A stretch of DNA of 64,000 nucleotides from UBA183 sp050011215. GTDB lineage: Archaea; Thermoproteota; Nitrososphaeria; Nitrososphaerales; Gagatemarchaeaceae. Below, piece after piece: positions 17,087-25,025 of this stretch (the stretch's first letter is position 1; the number at the start of each line of letters is the position of its first letter). Where the stretch lies: NCBI GenBank assembly GCA_050011215.1, contig JBEKJM010000003.1, forward strand, positions 4,888 through 68,887, given 5' to 3'. The position numbers were made by a program, and so were the translations under genes. Under the pieces are notes generated by a model. The model saw nothing but the letters and a program-made list of their open reading frames with translations, made no database searches and was not told where the DNA came from.

Positions 17087-18115
17087 ATGAAGGCTGTAAG
17101 ATTCCACAGGCATGGAGGCCCGGAGGTCCTCCAGTACGAGGACGCGCCCGAACCGCTGCCGAGCAGCGACGAGGCGTTGGTGAGGGTCAGGGCCTGCGCC
17201 CTGAACCACCTGGACCTCTGGGCGAGAAACGGTCTTCCCAACGTCGAGATACCGCTCCCGCACATTTCTGGGAGCGACATAGCTGGTGTCGTGGAGTGGG
17301 TCCCGCCGGAGGAGAGGGAGTTCAAGAAAGGCGACGAGGTGATTGTAAACCCCGGAATCGGGTGCGGAAGATGCGACAGGTGCCTGACAGGGAAGGACAA
17401 TCAGTGTAGGCGCTACACCATAATCGGGTACGGCGTCGACGGCGGCTACGCAGAGCTGGCCAAGGTTCCCAGAGCGAACCTGATCCCGAAGCCAGAAGGG
17501 ATGAGCTTCGAGGAAGCGGCCTCCTTCCCGCTCGTCTTCCTAACGGCGTATCACATGCTGGTGACCAAGGCGGGCGTCGGGGCAGGGGACACTGTCCTCG
17601 TTCTCGCATCGAGCTCCGGTGTCGGCTCCGCTGCGATTCAGCTGGCGAAGCTGTACGGCGCAGGAGTGATAGCGACGGGCGGAGATGCGGAGAAGCTGGA
17701 GCGAGCGAAGGAACTCGGAGCCGACTACGTGATCGACCACTACAGACAGGACGTCCTTGGCGAGGTCAGAAGAATCACCGGGAAGAGAGGCGTCGACATC
17801 GTCGTCGAGCACGTGGGCAAGGCCACCTGGGAGTCCAGCGTGAAGGCCCTTGCGAAGGGGGGCAGACTGGTCCTGTGCGGGGCAACGACCGGGGCCGAAG
17901 TGGCCACAGACCTCAGGTACGTCTACAACAGGGAGCTGACCATCTATGGAAGCTTCATGTCGAGCAAGGGTGAGCTGCTCAAGGTCGTGGACCTCTTCAG
18001 GACGAGAAGGCTGAAGACCGTCGTCGACTCCGTCTTCCTCTTGGAAAGGGCAGGCGAGGCGCAGCGAAGGATGGAAGAAAGCCGGCACTTCGGCAAGATA
18101 GTTCTGAAGGTCTAG
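17087..18115 (+). CDS. Zinc-type MDR dehydrogenase / quinone oxidoreductase
   Basis: The protein is a 342-residue medium-chain dehydrogenase. It keeps the structural zinc lobe (GIGCGRCDRCLTGKDNQCRRY, four Cys) and a Rossmann nucleotide loop (ASSSGVGSAAIQLAKLYG). The catalytic zinc site is altered: ALNHLDLW replaces the usual Cys motif and HISGSDIAG replaces GHE, so it probably acts as an NAD(P)H-dependent reductase rather than a classical alcohol dehydrogenase. Its stop overlaps by 4 bp the ancestral stop of the OsmC gene, now 5.9 kb away because of an inserted element. Confidence 0.85.
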   Translation: MKAVRFHRHGGPEVLQYEDAPEPLPSSDEALVRVRACALNHLDLWARNGLPNVEIPLPHISGSDIAGVVEWVPPEEREFKKGDEVIVNPGIGCGRCDRCLTGKDNQCRRYTIIGYGVDGGYAELAKVPRANLIPKPEGMSFEEAASFPLVFLTAYHMLVTKAGVGAGDTVLVLASSSGVGSAAIQLAKLYGAGVIATGGDAEKLERAKELGADYVIDHYRQDVLGEVRRITGKRGVDIVVEHVGKATWESSVKALAKGGRLVLCGATTGAEVATDLRYVYNRELTIYGSFMSSKGELLKVVDLFRTRRLKTVVDSVFLLERAGEAQRRMEESRHFGKIVLKV

Positions 18116-18121
18116 GGCACG

Positions 18122-18134
18122 ATCTCGTAGGAGT
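18122..18134. repeat. Left attachment-site repeat
   Basis: ATCTCGTAGGAGT, identical to 24057-24069, located 6 bp after the dehydrogenase stop. The minus strand across this point retains the last codons (SYEI-V-P-stop) of the uninterrupted OsmC gene. Confidence 0.8.
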
Positions 18135-18176
18135 ATATCGGCTCAAGATAGATAACAAAGGAGCGAAAAAACCTAT

Positions 18177-18821
18177 TCACGCATAGACGTCCGGGATCTT
18201 CTTCTCGATCACGCGCCAGAGCCCGGCGTCCCCTTTGTGGCAGTACCTTCGCGCCCAGTTCCGGTCCTTGACCTTGAACCATTCCAGGAGGTCGTTCTCC
18301 GTCAGCTCATAGTCTGCTCCCATCTGTGAAGCCCTCTGCGACCTGAACCAGTGAGCCCAGAGCTCCACGCCCGCCCTCTTCCCCTGCTCGACGACGATAT
18401 TGTATGCCTGCTTCCTGGTGAAAGGAAAGAGCATAGAGTCGGGGCGCTTGAGTCCGGCCAGGTACTGCTCGACATAGGGCCAGACGGGCTCTCCCCGCGG
18501 GAAGCTGAAGGTCCTCGAGCGCTTCCCTAGCTTCTGCTTGACTATGGGGACGTCGACGCAGCGGACCCGCTTCGGGTCTGCCAGGTCGAAGGTCGACCGC
18601 CTGAGCTGGATTCCTTCGCTGACCCGGCAGCCCGTGAGGAAGAGCGCAGCCGGCAGAGCCTTGTTCCTGGGAGAACCGCCCGCCTCGCATATCTCCCGGA
18701 GCTTGGGCCAGCCTACGAACTCCTCAATCTCCTGGACGCTGTGTCTGTGGTATTCGTGGCCGCTGGACCTAGCCCAATAGCCCAAAATCCTTGTCTCAGA
18801 CATTGGAAAGCTCCCCATCAC
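18177..18821 (-). CDS. Tyrosine recombinase (short, archaeal element type)
   Basis: The protein is about 214 residues. Catalytic residues in order: Arg in LFLTGCRVSEGIQL, a beta-hairpin Lys in IVKQKLGKRSR, HxxR in WAHWFRSQRASQ, and the nucleophilic Tyr in WARRYCHKG. It lacks a clear N-terminal core-binding domain, like other small archaeal integrases. ATG 18803 (MSETRILGYW) is a possible later start. It is the gene nearest the left att repeat. Which of the two recombinases acts in integration is not decidable here. Confidence 0.8.
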   Translation of the reverse strand: MMGSFPMSETRILGYWARSSGHEYHRHSVQEIEEFVGWPKLREICEAGGSPRNKALPAALFLTGCRVSEGIQLRRSTFDLADPKRVRCVDVPIVKQKLGKRSRTFSFPRGEPVWPYVEQYLAGLKRPDSMLFPFTRKQAYNIVVEQGKRAGVELWAHWFRSQRASQMGADYELTENDLLEWFKVKDRNWARRYCHKGDAGLWRVIEKKIPDVYA

Positions 18822-18947
18822 CCCGCCATTCTGGACCTTTCATACTGAGAGGAGTAATCCACGGTCAAATCGAAACGCCCAAGTCCCTGGAAGGGGCGAA
18901 AAACGGCATAACCTATCTGCCTAACAATGAGGAAACCCACGACACCC

Positions 18948-19823
18948 TCAGGAAGCGACGTCCGACTCACCCGAGGTTTTTTGGTCGAGTTTGGCCCTTA
19001 TGCCTCGCGCACGGTCCCGGCCTATGTCGAAAGAGCCCATGAGGGCACTAATGGAATAGACCCCACGCTGCTGGTACTTCTCAGGAGTCTTCAGGACTTC
19101 ATCCATGATGTCACTGTTGCTTTTCATGGGCCTCTCGCCGGCCTTCAGGCGCTTCGAGTATGAGAGGTAAAGCTGGTCCTGGACCCGTTGCTTCTTCGCT
19201 TCGTAGGCTTTCAGAAGGGCCTCGCCGGGGAGCGTGAAGTGCTGGACGTCGACGATGGTCTTGAACCAGGGCGTCGAGCCGAACTTGTCCGGGATCTGCT
19301 TGAAGACCTCGCCCTTGCCGTGGGCCGTGATGTTGATCAGGAAACTGACCAAGGTCTTCGCGTCCTTATCGAGAAGGCCCAAGCTCGGGATGCAAAGGAA
19401 CGTCACGAACCGTTTGAACCGATATCCGATCATCGTCTTTGAGAGGATGATATTCGCCTCAGACATGAACTGCCTGTGATGCCAGCTTTGGCCGGGTTCA
19501 TCGTAGATCAGACATGAGAACTTTGGAAGGCTCGTCACGGCGTCCATGTATTCAGACGCCGCAAAGACGACCTGGTGCTCGACGGCCTTCTCGGGATCGT
19601 CGATGAACGTGGAATCGATAAGCTCCGCGAGCCGGAGGGCCGCGTAGCTCTTCCCAAGTCCGGCCTCACCCTCAATGATGATCCTCGAGTCCATGTTGAG
19701 CTTGTTCCGGCGCTCGATTTCTCTGAGAAGAATCCCCTTGTAGCCTTGGGAGTGTTCTCGCAGCTGCCTTTCAAGGACTCTGGTGTGCTCTTCGCGGAAT
19801 GTATCGATTATGAAGTCGCTCAT
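18948..19823 (-). CDS. P-loop ATPase of the integrated element
   Basis: The 291-residue protein has Walker A GEAGLGKSYAALRLAE (about residue 52) and Walker B SCLIYDEPGQSWHH, followed by a polar segment near KTMIGYRFKRFVTF that may be a sensor strand, and a C-terminal basic region resembling a helix-turn-helix (YSISALMGSFDIGRDRARGIR). It resembles element-encoded ATPases of archaeal viruses and plasmids in layout, but I cannot name a family. A 97-bp symmetric repeat structure lies directly upstream of its start. Confidence 0.6.
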   Translation of the reverse strand: MSDFIIDTFREEHTRVLERQLREHSQGYKGILLREIERRNKLNMDSRIIIEGEAGLGKSYAALRLAELIDSTFIDDPEKAVEHQVVFAASEYMDAVTSLPKFSCLIYDEPGQSWHHRQFMSEANIILSKTMIGYRFKRFVTFLCIPSLGLLDKDAKTLVSFLINITAHGKGEVFKQIPDKFGSTPWFKTIVDVQHFTLPGEALLKAYEAKKQRVQDQLYLSYSKRLKAGERPMKSNSDIMDEVLKTPEKYQQRGVYSISALMGSFDIGRDRARGIRAKLDQKTSGESDVAS

Positions 19824-19856
19824 ATCTGGTCTGCCTCCGAGCTGCTTCCGCTAGTG

Positions 19857-19953
19857 CTAAAGTGGGAAACACCCTGGACACCGTGGACAGGGCGGACACG
19901 GAAGGTGGTATAGTCCAGCGTGTCCAGTGTGTCCACGGTTCCCCCCACTTTAG
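19857..19953. repeat. Symmetric iteron structure: 10-bp inverted arms with 3+3 nine-bp iterons
   Basis: CTAAAGTGGG (19857-19866) and its exact complement CCCACTTTAG (19944-19953) enclose three direct copies of (T/C)GGACA(C/G) starting at 19875, 19884 and 19893 (9-bp spacing). Three inverted copies (GTGTCCA, GTGTCCA, TAGTCCA) occupy 19929-19935, 19920-19926 and 19911-19917. All pairs are mirrored around position 19905. It lies between the helicase gene and the ATPase gene. Likely a replication origin or a cooperative operator. Confidence 0.85.
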
Positions 19954-19965
19954 GCCCAGAGAACG

Positions 19966-21435
19966 TCAACCTTCAGCCTCCTTCAAGCCCTCTTCCTCTT
20001 CCTCCTCCGGTAAGGCCTTCCCCCACTCTTCGCTAGGCCGGAGCCCCAGGCCCAGGAAGTACCTCACGCGCTTCCCCTTCGGCCCTTCCCTCGACTCCTC
20101 GAGATGGCGTCCCGGAAAGTAGAGAGGCAGATTCTTGAAGAACGTGTCCGAAGTCACGACTGGCAGCTTCCGGAGCTTGCAGTAGTGGACAAACGCCTCG
20201 AAGAGAGCCTGCTTCGCAACCGAGGCGCTTGACTCCTGCTTTGTGCAATCGAGAAGGAATGCCTTCATGGGCGAGCTGCGGCGGATATAGTCGAGCCTCA
20301 CGTCCTCGGTCGACTTCGAATTAGAGAAGGTCCAGCCGTTGTCTCTGAGTCTCTTCAGGCCCTCCAGAGCCCAATTCAGCACGCCCGAGAGCTCGTCCGG
20401 CGTGGTGAGCTTCTTCAGGAGGCCTTTGTCTGCGAGAGCTCCTTCGAAGGCGTGTGGGAATTGGATGATGATCCAGCGCCGAAAGAAGGCGGTGGTATCC
20501 TCATGGACCTCAGGAACCACGTTGCACGAGAAGGTGAGCTTCGCGAAGTTAACAAAGGGAAAAGAATTGTGGAATTTCTTTTCCCCCCTGATCGGGTCGC
20601 CCCCGGTGAGCATCTTGAAAGTCCCGACGCTCTGCAAAGCGGAGTCCGGCAAGTCGGCGTAGATATTCGCGAGTTTGCCGAAGAGGTCGACCTTCGCGAA
20701 CCTGTTTGTTTCGAGCTCCTGAAGCGAGACGGCGCTGATGTTGTCGACGCCCAGGAACGACTTCAGGACGGAAAGAAGGGTACTCTTTCCGTTGTTTCCG
20801 TCGCCGACGAAGAGGATCGCGACCTGGGCGGGATATCCTCGGTGTAGGCAGTACCCGAACCACTCTTGAAGGACCGCGATATCCTCTGAGTACAGAACTT
20901 GAGACAGGAACGCCTTGAAGAGCTGACAGTCCTTAGAAGGGTCGAAAATGACCGGCAGCTTGCTCATGCTGTAAAAATCGGCCCTATGGGGTGCGGTTTG
21001 GTTTGTCTCCGTGTCTAGAAGGCCGTTCTCCACGACGAGGACCGGCCCCTCTGTGTTGAACTCTCCCCTGCTAATGAAAGTCGACCTTTGGACATGGCCC
21101 TCCACCTCGTTAACCAGATGGGCGGTGACGTCTCGCGTATTCGAGACGAATTTCTGGACCCGGCGCTTGATCAGGGCCTCGCCCCCCTCGACGTAGACGC
21201 CTTCCTTGTAGACGTAGACCTCTTCGGAACCGTTGAGGGTCGCGAAGTGGTCAGCTTCCATCAGCTTTTTTGCGATCCGCCAGGCATCAGTCCCGATCTC
21301 CCTTGCCTCTAAGTCCTCGAGCGTCGTGCCTTTCGAAGCGAGCTCCTTGACCGCCTCCGCGTGGAGTTTGTTCTCGGGGATTGTCCCTTCGGCAAGATAT
21401 CTACGGTAGTCAGCCATCAGGTCGGCGGACCTCAT
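19966..21435 (-). CDS. SF3 helicase / D5-type replication protein
   Basis: The 489-residue protein carries the poxvirus D5/P4-like layout: an N-terminal region with VLVVENGLLDTETNQTAPH (D5_N-type), then Walker A VGDGNNGKSTLLSVLKSFL, a B-motif region LANIYADLPDSAL, motif C LTFSCNVVPEV, and an arginine-finger segment FFRRWIIIQFP. A C-terminal winged-helix-like region follows and the extreme C-terminus is acidic. No primase domain is present. It probably unwinds element DNA at initiation, and the adjacent iterons at 19857-19953 are the natural candidate origin. It overlaps the upstream small gene by 4 bp. Confidence 0.85.
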   Translation of the reverse strand: MRSADLMADYRRYLAEGTIPENKLHAEAVKELASKGTTLEDLEAREIGTDAWRIAKKLMEADHFATLNGSEEVYVYKEGVYVEGGEALIKRRVQKFVSNTRDVTAHLVNEVEGHVQRSTFISRGEFNTEGPVLVVENGLLDTETNQTAPHRADFYSMSKLPVIFDPSKDCQLFKAFLSQVLYSEDIAVLQEWFGYCLHRGYPAQVAILFVGDGNNGKSTLLSVLKSFLGVDNISAVSLQELETNRFAKVDLFGKLANIYADLPDSALQSVGTFKMLTGGDPIRGEKKFHNSFPFVNFAKLTFSCNVVPEVHEDTTAFFRRWIIIQFPHAFEGALADKGLLKKLTTPDELSGVLNWALEGLKRLRDNGWTFSNSKSTEDVRLDYIRRSSPMKAFLLDCTKQESSASVAKQALFEAFVHYCKLRKLPVVTSDTFFKNLPLYFPGRHLEESREGPKGKRVRYFLGLGLRPSEEWGKALPEEEEEEGLKEAEG

Positions 21436-21707
21436 GGGGTCAGCCCCGCCTTGAAAGCCAAGACCGCGTTAGTTTGTGTGGGCCTGGCAGAGCCCGAAGG
21501 CGTCAGCTCGAAGGGGACTAGCAGGAAACAAAAGTAAGCGTAGTCAAACCGCCCCTTCGCGCCCTCATGATCGGAGGGCTTGATTCCGGTCGTGACCTTT
21601 ACGCCGGGGAGGGACTCGCTGAAGAATCGAATCAGCGCCGCTATCTCCTCCGGCGTGTTGCCCTGAATCTTGACGGAGCAGGTCCGATTATTTCTCTCTG
21701 GGCTCAT
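21432..21707 (-). CDS. Small hypothetical protein of the integrated element
   Basis: 91 residues from ATG 21707; SVKIQGNTPEEIAALIRFFSE suggests an alpha/beta fold. It overlaps the helicase start by 4 bp and is itself overlapped by the upstream 43-codon ORF, so it belongs to one translationally coupled run ending in the helicase. No family recognised. Confidence 0.6.
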   Translation of the reverse strand: MSPERNNRTCSVKIQGNTPEEIAALIRFFSESLPGVKVTTGIKPSDHEGAKGRFDYAYFCFLLVPFELTPSGSARPTQTNAVLAFKAGLTP

Positions 21708-21819
21708 GGTTTTGATTCAGCTTACCCGGTTCCCGAAGGTCAGCTAGAATAGAATCAACGATTGTATGCGCCCGTTCCAAGCGTGAGAGAATCGGGTCCT
21801 TGGAAGGTGCTTCGCTCAT
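21688..21819 (-). CDS. Very small ORF (43 aa) between the RHH gene and the 91-aa gene
   Basis: The ATG at 21819 overlaps the stop of the RHH gene (ATGA), and the TAA at 21688-21690 overlaps the start of the next gene. It reads MSEAPSKDPILSRLERAHT, then VDSILADLREPGKL, an amphipathic helical protein. Start and stop overlaps on both sides argue that it is translated as part of the operon. Function unknown. Confidence 0.55.
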   Translation of the reverse strand: MSEAPSKDPILSRLERAHTIVDSILADLREPGKLNQNHEPREK

Positions 21820-21959
21820 ACCCTGGAGCTCCCTTTCTGCTCGACAGCCTTCTCTAGAGCTCGCGCAACGAATTTGCTCCGTGGAACGTCCCCCCGAAGC
21901 TGCTCGACCTTCTTGAGCAGGTCCTTATTGAGGGAAATCGCCACCGTCACGCTAGACAT
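21816..21959 (-). CDS. Ribbon-helix-helix (CopG-like) regulator
   Basis: From ATG 21959 the 47-residue protein reads SSVTVAISLNKDLLKKVEQL, then VPRSKFVARALEKAVEQ, a beta-strand followed by two helices as in CopG/Arc repressors. A longer reading from 22022 would cover the operator and is less likely. It heads the helicase operon and is divergent from the HTH gene at 22016. It probably binds the palindrome at 21991-22010. Confidence 0.75.
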   Translation of the reverse strand: MSSVTVAISLNKDLLKKVEQLRGDVPRSKFVARALEKAVEQKGSSRV

Positions 21960-21990
21960 TGGGTCTAATGGAATTATCAACCTTAATAAG

Positions 21991-22010
21991 TGGTCAGTCG
22001 CGACTGACCA
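21991..22010. promoter_or_regulatory. Perfect 20-bp palindromic operator in the divergent promoter
   Basis: TGGTCAGTCGCGACTGACCA is a perfect palindrome between the RHH start (21959) and the HTH start (22016). A TATA-like CCTTAATAAG precedes it at 21981-21990. A bound dimer would cover the transcription start regions on both sides, consistent with an on/off switch for the element. Confidence 0.75.
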
Positions 22011-22015
22011 GTCAG

Positions 22016-22810
22016 ATGTCACTGGACAACATCCAAGAAGGAATTGTGTCTTTGCTCGAAAAGAATCCCCAAGGGCTAGGACAAAATCAAATGTGGAGGG
22101 AACTTTCCTGTGCTAAGGGGACATTCCTCGACCGATTAAACAAACTGGAGAAAGCGGGAATGGTGACATATACCGAAGGTTCCAGGAAGTCAAAGATCTA
22201 TCAGCTCAACGATGAAATCCTGAAAGGGAATCGCGCAACGTGGGCCTTCAACATTCTGATGCTGCATGACGCGATAAATCTGCTGAGCGAAGAGGCCGCT
22301 TCAAGACATTCAAACCGCCTCAAATTGGCTCGCGCAACGTTCCTCGTTCAGAACGAGGTTTCGAAGTACATCTTTCGGCTCATGTACTTGAAGAATATCG
22401 AGGGATTGCTCATGAACTGGGACCGCGAACAGATGCTTTCAGGCGTGGTGGTGGACAGCCTGTTCGACGCCTATGCAGCGTTCCAAAGGAAGATCGGGGC
22501 AACTCATGGGGAGGTCGATTCTGCGATCATCGAGGTGGACCTGAGCAGATCGGCCGCAGCAATCCTTTGGACTAAGCTAAGAATGGACCGGTCACGGAAA
22601 GACGTAGACGAGTGGTTGAAAGAGCTTCCCAGACAGCTTCCAAGGCTTTGGAAGCGCACAGAGACAACAGTGAATTTGGCAGCTCGTTCTACGGCGTCCT
22701 TGTGGGAGAAGGCACGAAAGAGAAGTGACGAGTATCAAGAGCTCCTCCAAAAACCAGAGGCAGAGCTCCGGGACACCTTCAAGCGAGAAATCGAAGTGTC
22801 TTTCAAGTAG
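22016..22810 (+). CDS. HTH regulator of the integrated element
   Basis: From ATG 22016 (MSLDNIQEGIVSLLEKNPQG) the protein has an N-terminal winged helix (GQNQMWRELSCAKGTFLDRL, then GMVTYTEGSRKSKIYQL) and about 200 further, largely helical residues with no family I recognise. It is the only plus-strand gene of the element. Divergence from an RHH gene across a palindrome suggests opposed control of replication and maintenance. Confidence 0.65.
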   Translation: MSLDNIQEGIVSLLEKNPQGLGQNQMWRELSCAKGTFLDRLNKLEKAGMVTYTEGSRKSKIYQLNDEILKGNRATWAFNILMLHDAINLLSEEAASRHSNRLKLARATFLVQNEVSKYIFRLMYLKNIEGLLMNWDREQMLSGVVVDSLFDAYAAFQRKIGATHGEVDSAIIEVDLSRSAAAILWTKLRMDRSRKDVDEWLKELPRQLPRLWKRTETTVNLAARSTASLWEKARKRSDEYQELLQKPEAELRDTFKREIEVSFK

Positions 22811-22841
22811 CCCGTGGATTTCGACTTCTACCCCATGGATA

Positions 22842-23999
22842 TCATGGGGTCACGCTGACTTTCTTCCCCTTCAGCTCCTTCCGCCTCTCCTCCATGCTCT
22901 CCTCGATCATTTGCTGAAGCTCGTTGAACCTTGCTTCCCAGTTCGCCTTCTCGGAGTCAAACCGTTTCTGGGCCTCCTTCAGTTCGGCTGATGGCTTGTA
23001 GAGCCTTAGAGAGTCGTATGCGTTTCGGTAGGCATCCCTTAGCTGCGCGTCCGAAGGCTTGGAGTACGCTGACGCGGACGCTCCCCTGGGGATATGCCCG
23101 AGAAGCATATCGACCCAATTCAGGGGGACGCCGGACCCCTCGAGAATCGTCTGCGCCCTCTGCCTCAGAACGTGGGGATGGAACGTCTTAAGACCCGTCC
23201 GCGTGGTGATGAGCCCGGCGTCGTATGCCACGTTCCCAATCCGTCCGATTATAGTCGTGTGAGAGAGCGCCCTTCCGGTGCGGCTCTCGAAGAGATAGGA
23301 GTCGTCGTTCAACGGCCTGCCCTCAATCGTCCGGACCTTCCCGTGAATATCCTTCCCTTGCCTGTCCGTCGAGCGCCATGTCAGATAGTCCTTGAGCGCA
23401 GCCGCCGCGTCCGCCCCGATGAAACCCACGTATGCCCTCCCTCCCTTCGTTATCGAGGCGGGGAAGCTCACCCGGCAGGGAAGGACCCCGGCCTCAAAGT
23501 CCGGCTTGATGTGCTTGTATCTGAGCTTCAGGACGGAGCCGATCCGCGCCCCCGAGTCTGTCAGGAATAGGACCAGGGCCTTTAGCTGCCGGGTCCCCGC
23601 AGCCTCCGCCAAGTCCCTTAGCTTTGCGTCGCTCGGCAGGCCGACCGGCTCCCTTTGAGGCGGAGGCCGGACTAGCTTCAGGTCTAAGTGGAGGTGGTTC
23701 GCAGCAAAGAAGGACTTGACGTATGCCCCGTAAGTGTGCGCCCCCTTCACGTTCTTGACGAAACCCCTTACCGTGTCCTCCGTCTTGAAACGGGCCTTCG
23801 CGCTCTTCTCTGTGAGCTCTGCCTCCTTAGCCGCGATCAATTCCTCCGGGTCCTTCCCCGTGTACTTCGAATATCTCAGGATCGAATAGAGGGCTGCCCC
23901 CCTAGTCCGTTCGGAAGCGCTCAGGCTGTTAAGCCAATTCTCGACTGATGGAAGGACCTCGAGCCGCGCGTATTCCGCCTTCAGATAACACTCAGGCAT
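22842..23999 (-). CDS. Tyrosine recombinase / integrase (full-length)
   Basis: The 385-residue protein has a SAM-like core-binding N-terminal region and a catalytic domain with Arg in TDSGARIGSVLKLRY, Lys in SITKGGRAYVGF, HxxR in HPHVLRQRAQTI, LLGHIP (second His) and Tyr in SAYSKPSDAQLRDAY. A charged coiled coil (KRFDSEKANWEARFNELQQM) closes the protein. The start is 40 bp from the right att repeat, the usual place of an integrase gene; this is the stronger candidate for the integrating enzyme. Confidence 0.87.
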   Translation of the reverse strand: MPECYLKAEYARLEVLPSVENWLNSLSASERTRGAALYSILRYSKYTGKDPEELIAAKEAELTEKSAKARFKTEDTVRGFVKNVKGAHTYGAYVKSFFAANHLHLDLKLVRPPPQREPVGLPSDAKLRDLAEAAGTRQLKALVLFLTDSGARIGSVLKLRYKHIKPDFEAGVLPCRVSFPASITKGGRAYVGFIGADAAAALKDYLTWRSTDRQGKDIHGKVRTIEGRPLNDDSYLFESRTGRALSHTTIIGRIGNVAYDAGLITTRTGLKTFHPHVLRQRAQTILEGSGVPLNWVDMLLGHIPRGASASAYSKPSDAQLRDAYRNAYDSLRLYKPSAELKEAQKRFDSEKANWEARFNELQQMIEESMEERRKELKGKKVSVTP

Positions 24000-24040
24000 G
24001 GGTCCTGAGCATGGGGGCGGGGCGTCTTAAGGGTTGTGAG

Positions 24041-24469
24041 TTATCTATTTGCAATAATCTCGTAGGAGTGGGTTATCTTAGCGGTGGGAGACAGGGACGC
24101 GCCCACGCTGCAAAACTTCTCCGTGCTTTCCTTGATTGCTTCCTCGACGAAGCGCTTGTCGAGCTTCTTCCCCGACAGCACGTACTTGACGTGAATCGAA
24201 ACCCATGGCCTTGGGAGGCCGTACTCCGGGCGTTCGCCTGACAACAGAATCCTAAGAGACGTCAGCGCCTGTTTTCTCTTCTTCAGGATTGCGACGATGT
24301 CCATCCCCGTACACGCCCCGAGAGCCGTCAGGACAGCCCTCATCGGCCCTATTCCCTTCATCACCCCGTCGTTGGAGTCATAGACGACCGTGTGGCCTGA
24401 GGTGTCGGAACCGAGGAAAACGTTCTCCCCCGACCAGGAGACCTCGGCCAGCCAGTTCTCCTTACTCAA
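24041..24469 (-). CDS. OsmC/Ohr-family protein (integration target)
   Basis: The 142-residue protein has the OsmC fold with two conserved Cys: LTALGACTGMDIVAIL and STEKFCSVGASLSPTAKI. Family members reduce organic hydroperoxides or act in thiol chemistry. The C-terminal tail (IANR) and stop are supplied by the inserted element; the former end, SYEIVP, remains at 18112-18135. The gene overlaps the next one upstream by 8 bp. Confidence 0.85.
   Translation of the reverse strand: MSKENWLAEVSWSGENVFLGSDTSGHTVVYDSNDGVMKGIGPMRAVLTALGACTGMDIVAILKKRKQALTSLRILLSGERPEYGLPRPWVSIHVKYVLSGKKLDKRFVEEAIKESTEKFCSVGASLSPTAKITHSYEIIANR
24057..24069. repeat. Right attachment-site repeat inside the OsmC gene
   Basis: Second copy of ATCTCGTAGGAGT. 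Here it encodes SYEI near the C-terminus of the OsmC protein; the codons after it (IANR) and the stop come from element DNA. Confidence 0.8.
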
Positions 24470-25025
24470 CCTCGACCACCAATGGCCTCGACTTTGAGGA
24501 CACCGAGCCCTTCTCTATGAAGCTCCTGCGACCCCAGCTCGCATCGGCGCTCCCGACCAACCTGTGCTTGCCCCTGCCAAGCGCCGAGGCTGAGAATCTA
24601 AGCGTCTTCTCCACATCGAACATCTCTGACTTCGCGTCCTCCACGCTTCGGGGTATCTTTGGGGGCCCGCCGTCTTCTGGGACGACCATGGCCCAGATTC
24701 TGTAGGGGAGGTCCGGGTCCCTGCTCCAGAAGAGGCTGGCCTTCCTCACCTCTCTCCTGATCACGACGAGCTTCCGTGTGAGCAGGCCTCGCTGGACCCC
24801 CAGCGACATCCTCAACGTCAGCCTCACCGATTTGTCGAAATCCTCCCAGGCCATCGTCCAGACCTCCGGCTGGAAAGCCTCTCTGAGTCCGCCCACGACC
24901 CGGAACTCAAGATTGGCAGTCACAGTGTCATTAGGAGAATACGATTTCTTGTCTGTGATCAGTTTGACCCCGTTAAGCTTGGTCTGCCTCCAGGAGTATT
25001 CGCCCCTCCTGTTCTTTAGCGGCAA
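24462..25025 (-). CDS. Hypothetical beta-sandwich (arrestin-like?) protein
   Basis: TTG 25025 (LPLKNRRGEYSWRQTKLNG) is chosen because a TATA-like AAGCTTTTAACC lies about 27 nt upstream; the longer frame to 25190 has non-coding character. VKLITDKKSYSPNDTVTANL is typical of an Ig/arrestin-type sandwich with a 'Y-x-P-N/G-D-x-V' turn. No catalytic motif is seen. It overlaps the OsmC gene by 8 bp. The family is tentative. Confidence 0.55.
   Translation of the reverse strand: MPLKNRRGEYSWRQTKLNGVKLITDKKSYSPNDTVTANLEFRVVGGLREAFQPEVWTMAWEDFDKSVRLTLRMSLGVQRGLLTRKLVVIRREVRKASLFWSRDPDLPYRIWAMVVPEDGGPPKIPRSVEDAKSEMFDVEKTLRFSASALGRGKHRLVGSADASWGRRSFIEKGSVSSKSRPLVVEVE

Larger units (their letters stand above)
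18122..24069. mobile_element. Integrated element of about 5.9 kb with two tyrosine recombinases, inserted in the 3' end of an OsmC-family gene
   Basis: A 13-bp direct repeat, ATCTCGTAGGAGT, occurs at 18122-18134 and 24057-24069. On the minus strand both copies read Ser-Tyr-Glu-Ile in the same OsmC frame: the right copy belongs to the present gene (ending IIANR), while the left copy gives the ancestral end (IVP stop at 18112-18114). Just inside each copy lies ATAGATAAC in inverted orientation (18148-18156 and 24040-24048), possible arm-type recombinase sites. Cargo: recombinase, P-loop ATPase, SF3 helicase, small ORFs, divergent RHH/HTH regulators, recombinase. No capsid gene is recognised; a plasmid-like or small viral origin is inferred. 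Confidence 0.85.
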
